DNA from: Actinomycetota bacterium
GTDB taxonomy: Bacteria > Actinomycetota > UBA4738
Assembly (NCBI GenBank): GCA_005888465.1
Contig: VAYJ01000138.1
Location: forward strand, 1 to 6,032
DNA length: 6,032 nucleotides
Direction: 5' to 3'
Positions 1 through 5,591 of the stretch are shown in pieces. The notes under the pieces are model-generated. The model saw only the letters and a program-made list of their open reading frames with translations. It had not been told where the DNA came from and did not search any database. Positions within the stretch are counted from its first letter, which is position 1. Each line of letters begins with the position of its first letter. The position numbers and the translations under genes were made by a program.

Positions 1-864
1 GAGGCCCTCCGGCTGCCCAAGGACGCGACCCGCCCGTTCAAGGCGCGGGCCGCGGAGGAGCTTCAGCGCCATGCCTCGCCGCCCGCGTACGAGGGCGTCT
101 TCGCCGATGCGCTGCCGCCGGACGCTGAGCTCACGGTCAGTCACCACCAGGTGGACGACTACGTCACTTGTCCGCTCAAGTACCAGTACGTGCACATCAA
201 GCGCATCCCGCTCCGCCAGCATCACAGCGTGGTGTACGGCAGCGCGCTCCACAAGGCCGTGGAGTTCTATCTGAGGCGCCGCGCCGTGGGGAACTTCACC
301 TCGCTCGAGGACTTCCTCAAGGCCTTCGACGATGCCTGGCGCAACGAGGGCTTCCTCACGCGCGAGCACGAGGAGCAGCGCAAGCGCGCCGGCGTGGAGG
401 CGCTCACGCGCTTCTATCACGAGGAGGAGGCCTCGGGACAGAAGCCCAGCGAGGTGGAACGTGAGTTCGGCTTCGCCCTGGGGCCGACGAAAGTCCGCGG
501 GCGATTCGATCGCGTGGACGAGACAGCCGAGGGCCTCGTCATCGTCGACTACAAGTCGAGCGACGTCACGGAGCAGAAGAAGGCCGACCAGCGCGCGAAG
601 GACAGCCTCCAGCTCAAGATGTACGCGCTGGCCCAGAAGGAGATGACGGGCCGGCTGCCCGCGCGCGTGGAGCTCCGTTTCCTGGAGTCCGGGCTCGTCG
701 GGAGCTACAAGCCCGTGGACGAAGACCTGGACGAGGCCCGCGAGACCATCCTGGCCGCGGCCGGCGGCATCCGCGCGCGGCGCTTCGACGCCACCCCCGG
801 TTACATGGTCTGTCGCTATTGCGCCTACAACCAGATCTGTCCCAGCACCGCCACCCGCGAATAG
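1..864 (+). CDS. C-terminal part of a UvrD/AddB-like helicase: RecB-family PD-(D/E)XK nuclease domain with Fe-S cysteines (5' partial)
   Basis: The frame is open from base 1, so the gene begins upstream; 287 residues are visible. A GTG at 151 is internal, because the conserved domain starts before it (TVSHHQVDDYVTCPLKY). Visible motifs are GSALH (His84 of the fragment), GRFDRVD (Asp170), IVDYKSS (Asp183, Lys185) and QLKMYAL (Gln204). These match motifs I-III and the QxxxY motif of RecB-type nucleases. Cys57 together with Cys271, Cys274 and Cys280 (CRYCAYNQICP) forms the usual 4Fe-4S staple of AddB-like nucleases. In this family the domain closes a UvrD/Rep-type helicase that processes broken DNA ends; the helicase part would lie upstream and is inferred. 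A stand-alone Cas4-like nuclease is less likely, because an alanine- and charge-rich linker precedes the domain. The stop is followed 13 bases later by the hydrolase gene, so the two may be co-transcribed. Confidence 0.88.
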   Translation, partial: EALRLPKDATRPFKARAAEELQRHASPPAYEGVFADALPPDAELTVSHHQVDDYVTCPLKYQYVHIKRIPLRQHHSVVYGSALHKAVEFYLRRRAVGNFTSLEDFLKAFDDAWRNEGFLTREHEEQRKRAGVEALTRFYHEEEASGQKPSEVEREFGFALGPTKVRGRFDRVDETAEGLVIVDYKSSDVTEQKKADQRAKDSLQLKMYALAQKEMTGRLPARVELRFLESGLVGSYKPVDEDLDEARETILAAAGGIRARRFDATPGYMVCRYCAYNQICPSTATRE

Positions 865-877
865 GAGAGGAGCGATC

Positions 878-1678
878 ATGAAGATCAAGGCCAACGGCAT
901 CGAGATCAACTACGAGAAAGAGGGAAGCGGCCCCGTGGTCACGCTGAGCCATTCGCTCGCCTGCAACCTGCACATGTGGGACGACCAGGCCAAGGCGCTC
1001 GCCTCCCGGTACACCGTGCTGCGCTTCGACACGCGCGGCCACGGGCAGACGAGCGCTCCCACCGGGGCCTACTCGCTCGATCAGATGGCGGAGGATCTCA
1101 AGGGGCTGCTCGACGGGCTCGGCATCGCGCAGACGCACTTCGTCGGGCTCTCCATGGGCGGCATGATCGGCCAGACCTTCACGCTCAAGTACCCGGCCAT
1201 GATCCAGAGCCTCGTGCTCTGCGACACGAGCAGCCGCTACCCGGCCGCCGCCGCCTCCGTGTGGGAGGACAGGATCAAGACCGTCACCGCCAAGGGCATG
1301 GAGCCGATGGTGGCGGGCACCCTCGAGCGCTGGTTCACGGCGCCCTTCCGCGCGCGACGGAAGGACGTCATGGAGAGAATCGGCGGTCTCATCCGGAGCA
1401 CGCCCCCCGCCGGCTACATCGGCTGCTGCCACGCGCTTCCGAAGATCAACGTGACGGACCGGCTCAAGGAGATCGTGTGCCCGGCCCTCGTCATCGTGGG
1501 CGAAGAGGACCCCGGCACGCCGGTGGCCATGGCGCGCGAGATCCACGCGGCGCTCCCGGGCGCGCAGCTCGCCATTCTTCGCTCGGCCTCTCACCTGTCG
1601 AATGCGGAGCAGCCCGAGGAATTCAACCGCGTGCTCCTGGATTTCCTCGACAAGGCGGCGGGTCGCAGCGCGCGCTAA
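878..1678 (+). CDS. pcaD: Alpha/beta hydrolase, probable 3-oxoadipate enol-lactonase (PcaD-like)
   Basis: The product has 266 residues, the normal length for the family. The catalytic triad is readable: nucleophile Ser92 in GLSMGG, Asp211 in VGEEDPGTP and His239 in SASHLSNAEQPEEF. HSLACN (25-30) supplies the oxyanion-hole loop and RFDTRGHGQT the usual strand-4 turn. In the lid region, RWFTAPFR (151-158) and PPAGYIGCCHAL (176-187) are closer to PcaD than to generic esterases. PcaD hydrolyses 3-oxoadipate enol-lactone to 3-oxoadipate in the beta-ketoadipate pathway, in the cytoplasm. No other pca genes are in view, so the exact substrate is inferred; a related carboxylesterase is the main alternative. 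The ATG is supported by AGGAG five bases upstream. The gene lies 13 bases after the nuclease gene. Confidence 0.85.
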   Translation: MKIKANGIEINYEKEGSGPVVTLSHSLACNLHMWDDQAKALASRYTVLRFDTRGHGQTSAPTGAYSLDQMAEDLKGLLDGLGIAQTHFVGLSMGGMIGQTFTLKYPAMIQSLVLCDTSSRYPAAAASVWEDRIKTVTAKGMEPMVAGTLERWFTAPFRARRKDVMERIGGLIRSTPPAGYIGCCHALPKINVTDRLKEIVCPALVIVGEEDPGTPVAMAREIHAALPGAQLAILRSASHLSNAEQPEEFNRVLLDFLDKAAGRSAR

Positions 1679-1697
1679 CCTGGACCGTTCGATCCCT

Positions 1698-1713
1698 CTC
1701 CCCACTGGGGGAG
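1698..1713. repeat. Small CTCCCC/GGGGAG hairpin in a CCCTCTCCC repeat core
   Basis: A six-base-pair inverted repeat (1698-1703 with 1708-1713, loop ACTG) lies 20 bases after the hydrolase stop. It is embedded in a CCCTCTCCC core (1694-1702). The same core recurs at 1783-1791 and, in reverse complement, at 5528-5536. Such C/T-rich cores are common intergenic repeats in GC-rich environmental genomes. No function can be assigned here. Confidence 0.4.
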
Positions 1714-1855
1714 GCCGGAGTGCCAAAAGTAAATGCGCCAAGTCTCCGTTTCTATGAAGTGCCGTTCCGGGGCCGGGTCCAGCCCTCTCCCGACAGACGG
1801 AAGACCCCGCGTAGAGCCACGGTGACCGCCTAGCCGGGCTCCAGGGAGCCTACCA

Positions 1856-1885
1856 CGACGGCCCCCAGTCCACCGGGGGCCGTCG
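1856..1885 (+). terminator. Strong hairpin, probable transcription terminator
   Basis: CGACGGCCCCC at 1856-1866 pairs perfectly with GGGGGCCGTCG at 1875-1885 across the eight-base loop AGTCCACC. An 11-bp, nearly all-GC stem between two genes on the same strand is typical of an intrinsic terminator for the upstream transcript. No real T run follows (only CTCTTTA some bases later), so termination may be factor-assisted, or the hairpin may act as an RNA 3'-end stabiliser. It lies about 180 bases after the hydrolase stop. Confidence 0.55.
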
Positions 1886-2040
1886 CTGCGTCCGCCTCTT
1901 TATGCTTCCCCGTCATGCCCGCCCGGGCGCGCCGTTTAGATCGTTGAGCGCTTCCGTGGCGGGAACATCTCCCCCGTTCCCTGCCACTCTTCCCGCTTTT
2001 GCACCCCCGGTTGCGGTAGTAGAGTCGCGGCTAGCCCGTG

Positions 2041-2046
2041 AGGAGG
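2041..2046 (+). promoter_or_regulatory. Ribosome binding site fixing the start of the substrate-binding protein
   Basis: AGGAGG lies six bases before the ATG at 2053. An in-frame GTG at 2038 runs directly into this site and would have no ribosome binding site of its own, so the ATG is preferred. Confidence 0.8.
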
Positions 2047-2052
2047 ATTGAC

Positions 2053-3066
2053 ATGAACCCCACTCGCTTGCCCGAGATGCCGCGCCGCACGTTCATGGCG
2101 TTGGTCTCCGGCGGTCTCCTCGCCATGCCGCTCGCTGCCGAGGCGCAGACGGCGGGGAGGATCTGGCGGATCGGCTATCTGGGTCCCGCCGTGGCCGCTG
2201 CCAACCGCTCTGAAGTGGCCTTCCGTCAAGGACTGCGTGACCTCGGGTACGTCGAGGGCAGCAACCTCGTGTTCGAATACCGAAGTGCCGAGGGGAAGGT
2301 CGAGCGGCTCCCCGCTCTCGCGGCCGAACTGGTTGCGCTCAAGGTTGATGTCATCGTGGCCCCAACCACACCTGCCGCTCTGGCCGCCAAGCAGGCGACC
2401 AGAACCCTCCCCATCGTCTTCGCTGCTGCTGCCGATCCGGTTGGGAGCGGGCTCGTCGCCACCCTTGCGCGGCCGGGCGGCAATGTCACAGGGTTGACCA
2501 ACCTCTCCGCGGAGCTAGGCGGCAAGCGTCTGGAGTTGCTCAAGCAGGTCGTGCCGGGGGTCAATCGGGTCGCGATCCTCTACCAGCCAGGTGCCTTCGT
2601 CGAACGCACGGAAAAGGACATGCTGAAGGGAGCAGAAGTCGCAGCACGCGCGCTGGGGGTGCGGCCTCAATTCCTTGAGGCGCGAGGTCCCGCCGATATC
2701 GACAGGGCCTTCTTGGACATGACCAGGGCGCGCGCGGGTGCTCTGACTGTGTTTCCAAGCAGCATGTTCTTCAGTGAGCGAAAGCGCCTCGTGGATCTGG
2801 CGGCCAAGAGCCGGCTGCCGGCAGTGTACGGATTGAGGGAGTTCGTCGCTGCCGGGGGCTTTATGGCTTATGGACCGAACGCTGAAGATTTGTTTCGGCG
2901 TGCCGCTACCTACGTGGACAAGATTCTCAAGGGCGCGAAGCCCGGCGACCTGCCCGTGGAGCAGCCCACCAAGTTCGAGCTGGTGATCAACCTCAAGACC
3001 GCCAAGGCGCTCGGCCTGACGATCCCGCAGTCCTTGCTACAGCGGGCGGACGAGGTGATCCAATAG
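2053..3066 (+). CDS. Tat-exported ABC transporter substrate-binding protein (COG2984/TrpX-like, ABC_sub_bind family)
   Basis: The product has 337 residues. The N-terminus has a twin-arginine signal: Arg11-Arg12 in PRRTFMAL, a hydrophobic stretch to about residue 28, and an Ala-Glu-Ala/Gln cleavage site near residue 31. The mature part starts with WRIGYLGP and has the family hallmark FAAAADPVGSGLVATLARPG (123-142) followed by GNVTGLT. It ends with the usual NLKTAKALGLTIPQSLL...ADEVIQ. The family consists of periplasmic binding proteins with a two-lobed fold. Some members bind aromatic amino acids (TrpX), but the ligand here is unknown. No permease or ATPase gene is adjacent, as is common for the many orphan copies in Rokubacteria-like genomes. 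The small secreted-protein gene follows after 29 bases on the same strand. Confidence 0.9.
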   Translation: MNPTRLPEMPRRTFMALVSGGLLAMPLAAEAQTAGRIWRIGYLGPAVAAANRSEVAFRQGLRDLGYVEGSNLVFEYRSAEGKVERLPALAAELVALKVDVIVAPTTPAALAAKQATRTLPIVFAAAADPVGSGLVATLARPGGNVTGLTNLSAELGGKRLELLKQVVPGVNRVAILYQPGAFVERTEKDMLKGAEVAARALGVRPQFLEARGPADIDRAFLDMTRARAGALTVFPSSMFFSERKRLVDLAAKSRLPAVYGLREFVAAGGFMAYGPNAEDLFRRAATYVDKILKGAKPGDLPVEQPTKFELVINLKTAKALGLTIPQSLLQRADEVIQ

Positions 3067-3095
3067 GCGATTCGAGCATACCGGAGAGCGCACCC

Positions 3096-3410
3096 ATGAC
3101 CAGACGCTGGCCGTGCATCGAGGTCGCCATGCTCTGCTGCCTGCTCGCCGTCGCCGCGTCGGCCTCCGCCGAGTGCGCGTGGGTGCTGTGGGCTCACGCG
3201 AAACAACAAGGTGGCATGATTGTCGTCGCAACTCCCTCTTGGCTGCCTCAAGGCGCGTTCCAGAACCGAGATCAATGTGAGAAGGACCGGGGAAACCGCA
3301 CCCTCGGCCCCCAGACGGCACCGCCCAGCGACAGGTCCGGAACGCATCTCCTCGTGCTGCAATACGCGTGTCTACCCGACGCCGTGGACCCGCGAGGAGC
3401 GAAGCGGTGA
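3096..3410 (+). CDS. Small secreted cysteine-containing protein ('ECAWVLW ... CLPD.VDPRG' type), function unknown
   Basis: The product has 104 residues, with GGAGAG seven bases before the ATG. A Sec signal peptide is clear: basic MTRR, hydrophobic core with CC at 14-15, and Ala-Ser-Ala cleavage at residue 25. The mature protein begins ECAWVLW and ends YACLPDAVDPRGAKR, with cysteines at 27, 61 and 92. From memory, small exported proteins with this beginning and end recur in Rokubacteria-like genomes; no function is known to me. Bases 3102-3145, coding for part of the signal peptide, are nearly identical to the signal peptide of the gene on the opposite strand at 5107. The stop codon overlaps the next gene's start in GTGA (3407-3410). 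GC content drops after about 3180 and again past the stop. Confidence 0.75.
   Translation: MTRRWPCIEVAMLCCLLAVAASASAECAWVLWAHAKQQGGMIVVATPSWLPQGAFQNRDQCEKDRGNRTLGPQTAPPSDRSGTHLLVLQYACLPDAVDPRGAKR
3102..3145 (+). repeat. Left arm of inverted repeat: shared signal-peptide DNA
   Basis: These 44 bases match the reverse complement of 5058-5101 at 42 positions, with single-base differences at the sixth and ninth codons of the genes. Both arms lie in the same codon frame, at codons 3-17 of their genes. The similarity stops abruptly upstream of the start codons and fades after the signal-peptide core. The arms point towards each other around an interval of about 1.9 kb. Confidence 0.85.
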
Positions 3411-3676
3411 GTAGTACTCGCTGTCAGGTTTGCAAAGGACTCTTGTTCACTGGCGACCATGATCCTCTTGACCACTATCTCGCTCGTCTGGATGGATGGC
3501 CCAATGATCAACCTCCGATTGCCGTCTGTCTTGGGTCTTGGCGCAGCCTGTGGCGTAGAAAGTGGTACCACCAGGCTTGTTGCGGCATCTACGGCGACAA
3601 GGCTAACCTCGCCGGTCAGTGGTTCGTGTTTGGCGACGCGTGGCCCCGGGGGCCACGCGGGTCGAAAGGGAAGTGA
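3407..3676 (+). CDS. Small Cys-rich, probable zinc-binding protein of unknown function upstream of AbiV
   Basis: The product has 89 residues when started at the GTG at 3407, which overlaps the previous stop and has GAGGAG (3394-3399) seven bases upstream. An in-frame start further upstream would lack this site and would read through the previous gene's end. The N-terminus has CQVC (Cys6, Cys9) followed by GDHDPLDHYL. A second cluster, WYHQACC (His55, Cys58, Cys59), follows Cys41. This spacing suggests a zinc ribbon or similar metal site. I do not recognise the family. The tail PRGPRGSKGK is very basic and recalls the PRG(P/A)K ending of the secreted family next door, perhaps by chance. Base composition is clearly more AT-rich than in the left flank. 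The gene is followed after 16 bases by AbiV, so an antitoxin, sensor or accessory role for AbiV is possible but is inference only. Confidence 0.6.
   Translation: MSSTRCQVCKGLLFTGDHDPLDHYLARLDGWPNDQPPIAVCLGSWRSLWRRKWYHQACCGIYGDKANLAGQWFVFGDAWPRGPRGSKGK
3637..3659 (+). other. GC-rich hairpin just before the AbiV start
   Basis: CGCGTGGCC (3637-3645) pairs perfectly with GGCCACGCG (3651-3659) across a CCGGG loop; the pairing can nominally extend two more base pairs into the loop. It lies in the last codons of the Cys-rich protein gene and ends 33 bases before the ATG of AbiV. Such a stable structure in otherwise AT-richer DNA could attenuate transcription or control translation of AbiV. It is not followed by a T run. 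Confidence 0.5.
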
Positions 3677-3692
3677 CTGAATCTTGGCCGCC

Positions 3693-4364
3693 ATGAGCGA
3701 GCAAATACTGAGGCAAGCGGCTCTCGCATGCTATCGCAACGCGGAATCACTCGATCGAGAGGCCAACCTTCTACTAGACAACGACTGCGCCGCGCGTGCC
3801 ACAGCCCTTGCAATCATTGGCCTGGAGGAGTTCGCAAAGGCTATCGTTTTCACCGCCGCCGCGCTGCTGCCTGAAGAACGACAGGTGCTAGTCGAGAGAC
3901 TTTCCGTGCTGAACTCTCACCGAGTGAAGCATCTGATTGCGTCTTTAGCTGAGGCAGCCCAGATAGCTTCTAAGGACTACCTTCTGGTAATGGAACAGGA
4001 CAGCGGGTACTCAGTGTCCGGAGACGAATACCTCGCAGCATTGTTCGAGGAACTAAAGCACCAAGGGCTCGCAAAGTTAATTGGGACAGTGGCCGATGCA
4101 AACAGAGTTTACAAGAAGCAAGCGACTGAATTGGAATCAAGCAGTGAGGTGCGAGAAACCAAGTATCTTCTCGAAACCGAGCGAAAGGATGCTGCCTTTT
4201 ACGTCGATCTAACGGCGGATGGCGTCCTGCACACCACGGACAGGGTTGTGACGTACGCAGCCAGCGAGATTCTAAGTTTAGAGTGGTTCTTCAGCCAGTA
4301 TGGACGCCTTCCCAACGCACTTGAAGACGACGGCAACTGGAGACGATTCGCGGCGCTAGTCTAG
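3693..4364 (+). CDS. AbiV-family HEPN abortive-infection protein
   Basis: The product has 223 residues from the ATG at 3693. A TTG at 3684, with weak GGGAAG ten bases upstream, would add three residues and cannot be excluded. The N-terminal helices carry the AbiV signature: CYRNAESLDREANLLL (13-28), then ALAIIGLEEFAKA (38-50) with the paired Glu45-Glu46 and Lys49. A HEPN-type R-x6-H (Arg69 in RLSVLNSH, His76) and HRVKH follow. The C-terminal half has the family's KDAAFYVDLTADGVLHTTDRV segment (165-184) and a final helix. The founding member, Lactococcus AbiV, protects against phage by shutting down translation after infection; many HEPN proteins are RNases. The gene is third in a tight run with the secreted and Cys-rich protein genes. 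Composition is markedly more AT-rich than the flanks, a sign of horizontal transfer. Activity and phage trigger are unknown. Confidence 0.82.
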   Translation: MSEQILRQAALACYRNAESLDREANLLLDNDCAARATALAIIGLEEFAKAIVFTAAALLPEERQVLVERLSVLNSHRVKHLIASLAEAAQIASKDYLLVMEQDSGYSVSGDEYLAALFEELKHQGLAKLIGTVADANRVYKKQATELESSSEVRETKYLLETERKDAAFYVDLTADGVLHTTDRVVTYAASEILSLEWFFSQYGRLPNALEDDGNWRRFAALV

Positions 4365-4708
4365 TCTCGTGTTGAAGGGCATCGGCATGGGCTTCTATCC
4401 AGGCTTGCTTCTCCACTCTTTCTTGGCTAAGAAACTACAGATCATATGGCCAGCCCCGTCGCACACGTCTACCGTGCCATCTTTGTCCACCGGAGGTTGC
4501 CTCACGCCTGGTCCTAACTTCTCAACAACTGATTTCATCAGAGACGCTCGCTGGCTTGCTGTGATGTTGAGAGTTCCTGTCCCTTCGCCGCCCGGACCAA
4601 ACTGAACGACCGCATAAGAACTTTGTGCGCTATGCGAAACAAGAAGCAATTCTGTCTCGTCACGATCGTGCCTGTTCTTGGCTAGAGCACTAAGGAAGTC
4701 GCCTGGGT

Positions 4709-4715
4709 TTTTGGG
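4709..4715 (-). promoter_or_regulatory. Candidate -1 slippery heptamer C CCA AAA
   Basis: On the minus strand, the codons AAC CCA AAA ACC of the first frame contain C CCA AAA, an X XXY YYZ heptamer in the correct phase. A -1 shift here joins exactly the two halves of the 4395-5107 gene. The site lies in a run of five A's, where a simple one-base deletion or sequencing error is equally plausible. I did not identify a clear stimulatory stem-loop downstream. Confidence 0.4.
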
Positions 4716-5057
4716 TTATTCGCGAAGTTTTTGATCAATAGCTCCGAGCGTTCAGTGAGTTGAACTAAAGTGGTATAGATCTCGCTCCCAGTCTTAGAGA
4801 GTTGAGCCACAAACGGGTTGGTACTGGAGGTAAACCGGGATAGGAGATCACTCCCACATTTGTAGGCTTCTTTCCTTGCCGCCAAGCCAATCAACACCTC
4901 TACATTCGATGCATCGCCCTTCACGCTAGTAGTAGCAATCCTCAGGTAAAGCAAGCTGTCAATCATCGCTTCCATAAAATTGGTCGGGCTGTTGATGTCG
5001 GGCTGAGGGTAGGTCATCAGTGGAAGACAAAGAGCGGAGGCGGATGTGGCGAAAAGA

Positions 5058-5101
5058 AGCAGGCAGCAGAGCATGGCGACCACGATGCACAGCCAGCGTC
5101 T
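5058..5101 (-). repeat. Right arm of inverted repeat: shared signal-peptide DNA
   Basis: This arm is the reverse-complement partner of 3102-3145, with 42 of 44 bases matching. It lies in codons 3-17 of the minus-strand secreted-protein gene. The arm is GC-rich like the flanks, whereas the gene body that follows it is AT-rich. This suggests that the signal peptide and the body have different histories. Confidence 0.85.
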
Positions 5102-5194
5102 CCGCATTGCTTGTTCCTCCCGCACCTGGTCGAGTCGAACCGCCGCGAGTCTAGCAGACCTGTTGCGGCTCCGGTGAGCGCTTGCTCGTGGACC

Positions 5195-5544
5195 GGCACC
5201 GTCTGCCACGCCGACGTGAAGGCCGAGCTGCCTCAGCTCCGCGTCGTCTCGGACGTCCTGTGGAGCCGGGTCCAGGCGCGCCGGACGGCCATGAAGGCGG
5301 CGGCGTACCTGCGCACGCCTGATGGGCGACTTCAGTCCGTGCGAAGTTTTACAAGATGTTCGCAGGTGCCAGGACCATCGAGATGCTCGTGAACTCGCCC
5401 CAGCAGGTCAGGGCGGCCCTCAGGAAGCTCGACATCGGCGAGGTCACCGTCTACCCTGCCAAGGACGGCGGCTGGACGTTCGAGTGCCCGGCCGACCTGG
5501 CGGGGATACTTACTCTCGGCACTCAGGGGGAGAGGGCAGGGTGA
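5195..5544 (+). pseudogene. Decayed fragment of a large serine recombinase
   Basis: At about 5200-5340 one frame reads ELPQLRVVSDVLWSRVQARR followed by AYLRTPDGRL. This is the characteristic segment before the zinc-ribbon domain of serine recombinases, usually P.LRIV.D.LW..VQ.R. At about 5341 the reading shifts to another frame: QQVRAALRKLDIGEVTVYPA...GGWTFECPADLAGIL, which resembles the C-terminal 'ARQ.LRKLL.GR..F.P' end of these enzymes, and stops at 5542-5544. The catalytic N-terminal domain and the zinc-ribbon cysteines are absent, so this is an inactive remnant with internal deletion and frameshift. Its position at the edge of the AT-rich accessory region fits a role in the past arrival or rearrangement of that region. 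The second segment is less certain than the first. Confidence 0.5.
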
Positions 5545-5549
5545 GGGGG
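5526..5549. repeat. Purine-rich GGGGAGAGGG...GTGAGGGG intergenic repeat
   Basis: A G/A-rich tract overlaps the end of the recombinase remnant. Its reverse complement contains CCCTCACCCTGCCCTCTCCC, matching the style of dispersed 'CCCTCACCC...CCCTCTCCCC' intergenic repeats in GC-rich environmental genomes. It shares the CCCTCTCCC core with 1694-1702 and 1783-1791. Confidence 0.5.
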
Positions 5550-5591
5550 TCAGCTGTTCACGAATAGCCCCAAGGAAGCCGGCGCGTCCCC

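Larger units (their letters stand above)
1679..2052. other. Intergenic region between hydrolase and substrate-binding protein genes
   Basis: This stretch of about 370 bases holds no convincing gene. It contains a small hairpin at 1698-1713, a second copy of CCCTCTCCC at 1783-1791, the strong hairpin at 1856-1885 and the ribosome binding site at 2041-2046. The promoter of the downstream gene presumably lies in the last 150 bases. I could not identify a convincing -35/-10 pair there. Confidence 0.6.
4395..5107 (-). pseudogene. Secreted protein gene split by a -1 frameshift (disrupted, or expressed by programmed slippage); function unknown
   Basis: The start at 5107 (MRRRWLCIVVAMLCC...) has GGGAGGA (5115-5121) seven bases upstream. 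Read straight, it gives 141 residues and stops at 4682. Stepping back one base after the AAA codon at 4711-4709 joins it without a break to a second open frame (NPGDFLSALAKNRHDRDETELLL...) that ends at the TAG at 4397-4395. The total is 237 residues: 133 plus 104. The signal peptide (residues 1-25, Ala-Ser-Ala cleavage, then LC with Cys27) is almost the same as that of the protein at 3096. The mature part is mostly helical in appearance, AT-rich and unfamiliar to me, with Cys residues late in the second frame (VDVCDGAGHMICSFLAKK). The gene converges on AbiV with a 30-base gap. A one-base loss in the A5 run, an assembly error, or programmed frameshifting would all produce this picture. Confidence 0.7.

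Noticed and set aside
614..1741. Long minus-strand open frame of 375 codons opposite the nuclease and hydrolase genes
   Set aside because: It is an antisense shadow of two well-supported genes in GC-rich DNA. The translation is low-complexity, Arg/Ala/Gly-rich and has no recognisable motif.
1720..1765. Segment GCCAAAAGTAAATGCGCCAA as a possible insertion-sequence end
   Set aside because: It looks vaguely transposon-like, but no matching inverted end, target duplication or transposase fragment is visible in the window.
976..1833. Long plus-strand open frame overlapping the hydrolase gene
   Set aside because: It is in the wrong frame relative to a protein with a complete catalytic triad. Its own translation is Arg/Gly/His-rich and shows no family features.
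1999..2025. TTGCAC as a -35 box for the substrate-binding protein gene
   Set aside because: No acceptable -10 hexamer at 16-18 bases; TAGTAG lies only 12 bases away.
4369..4605. Small plus-strand open frame after AbiV
   Set aside because: It is antisense to the second half of the frameshifted secreted-protein gene, has no ribosome binding site and shows no motif.
5120..5160. Possible tRNA 3' end or att site (minus-strand GGTTCGACTCGACC-like segment)
   Set aside because: The bases around the TTCGACT loop do not pair into a T-stem and no other tRNA arms are present.
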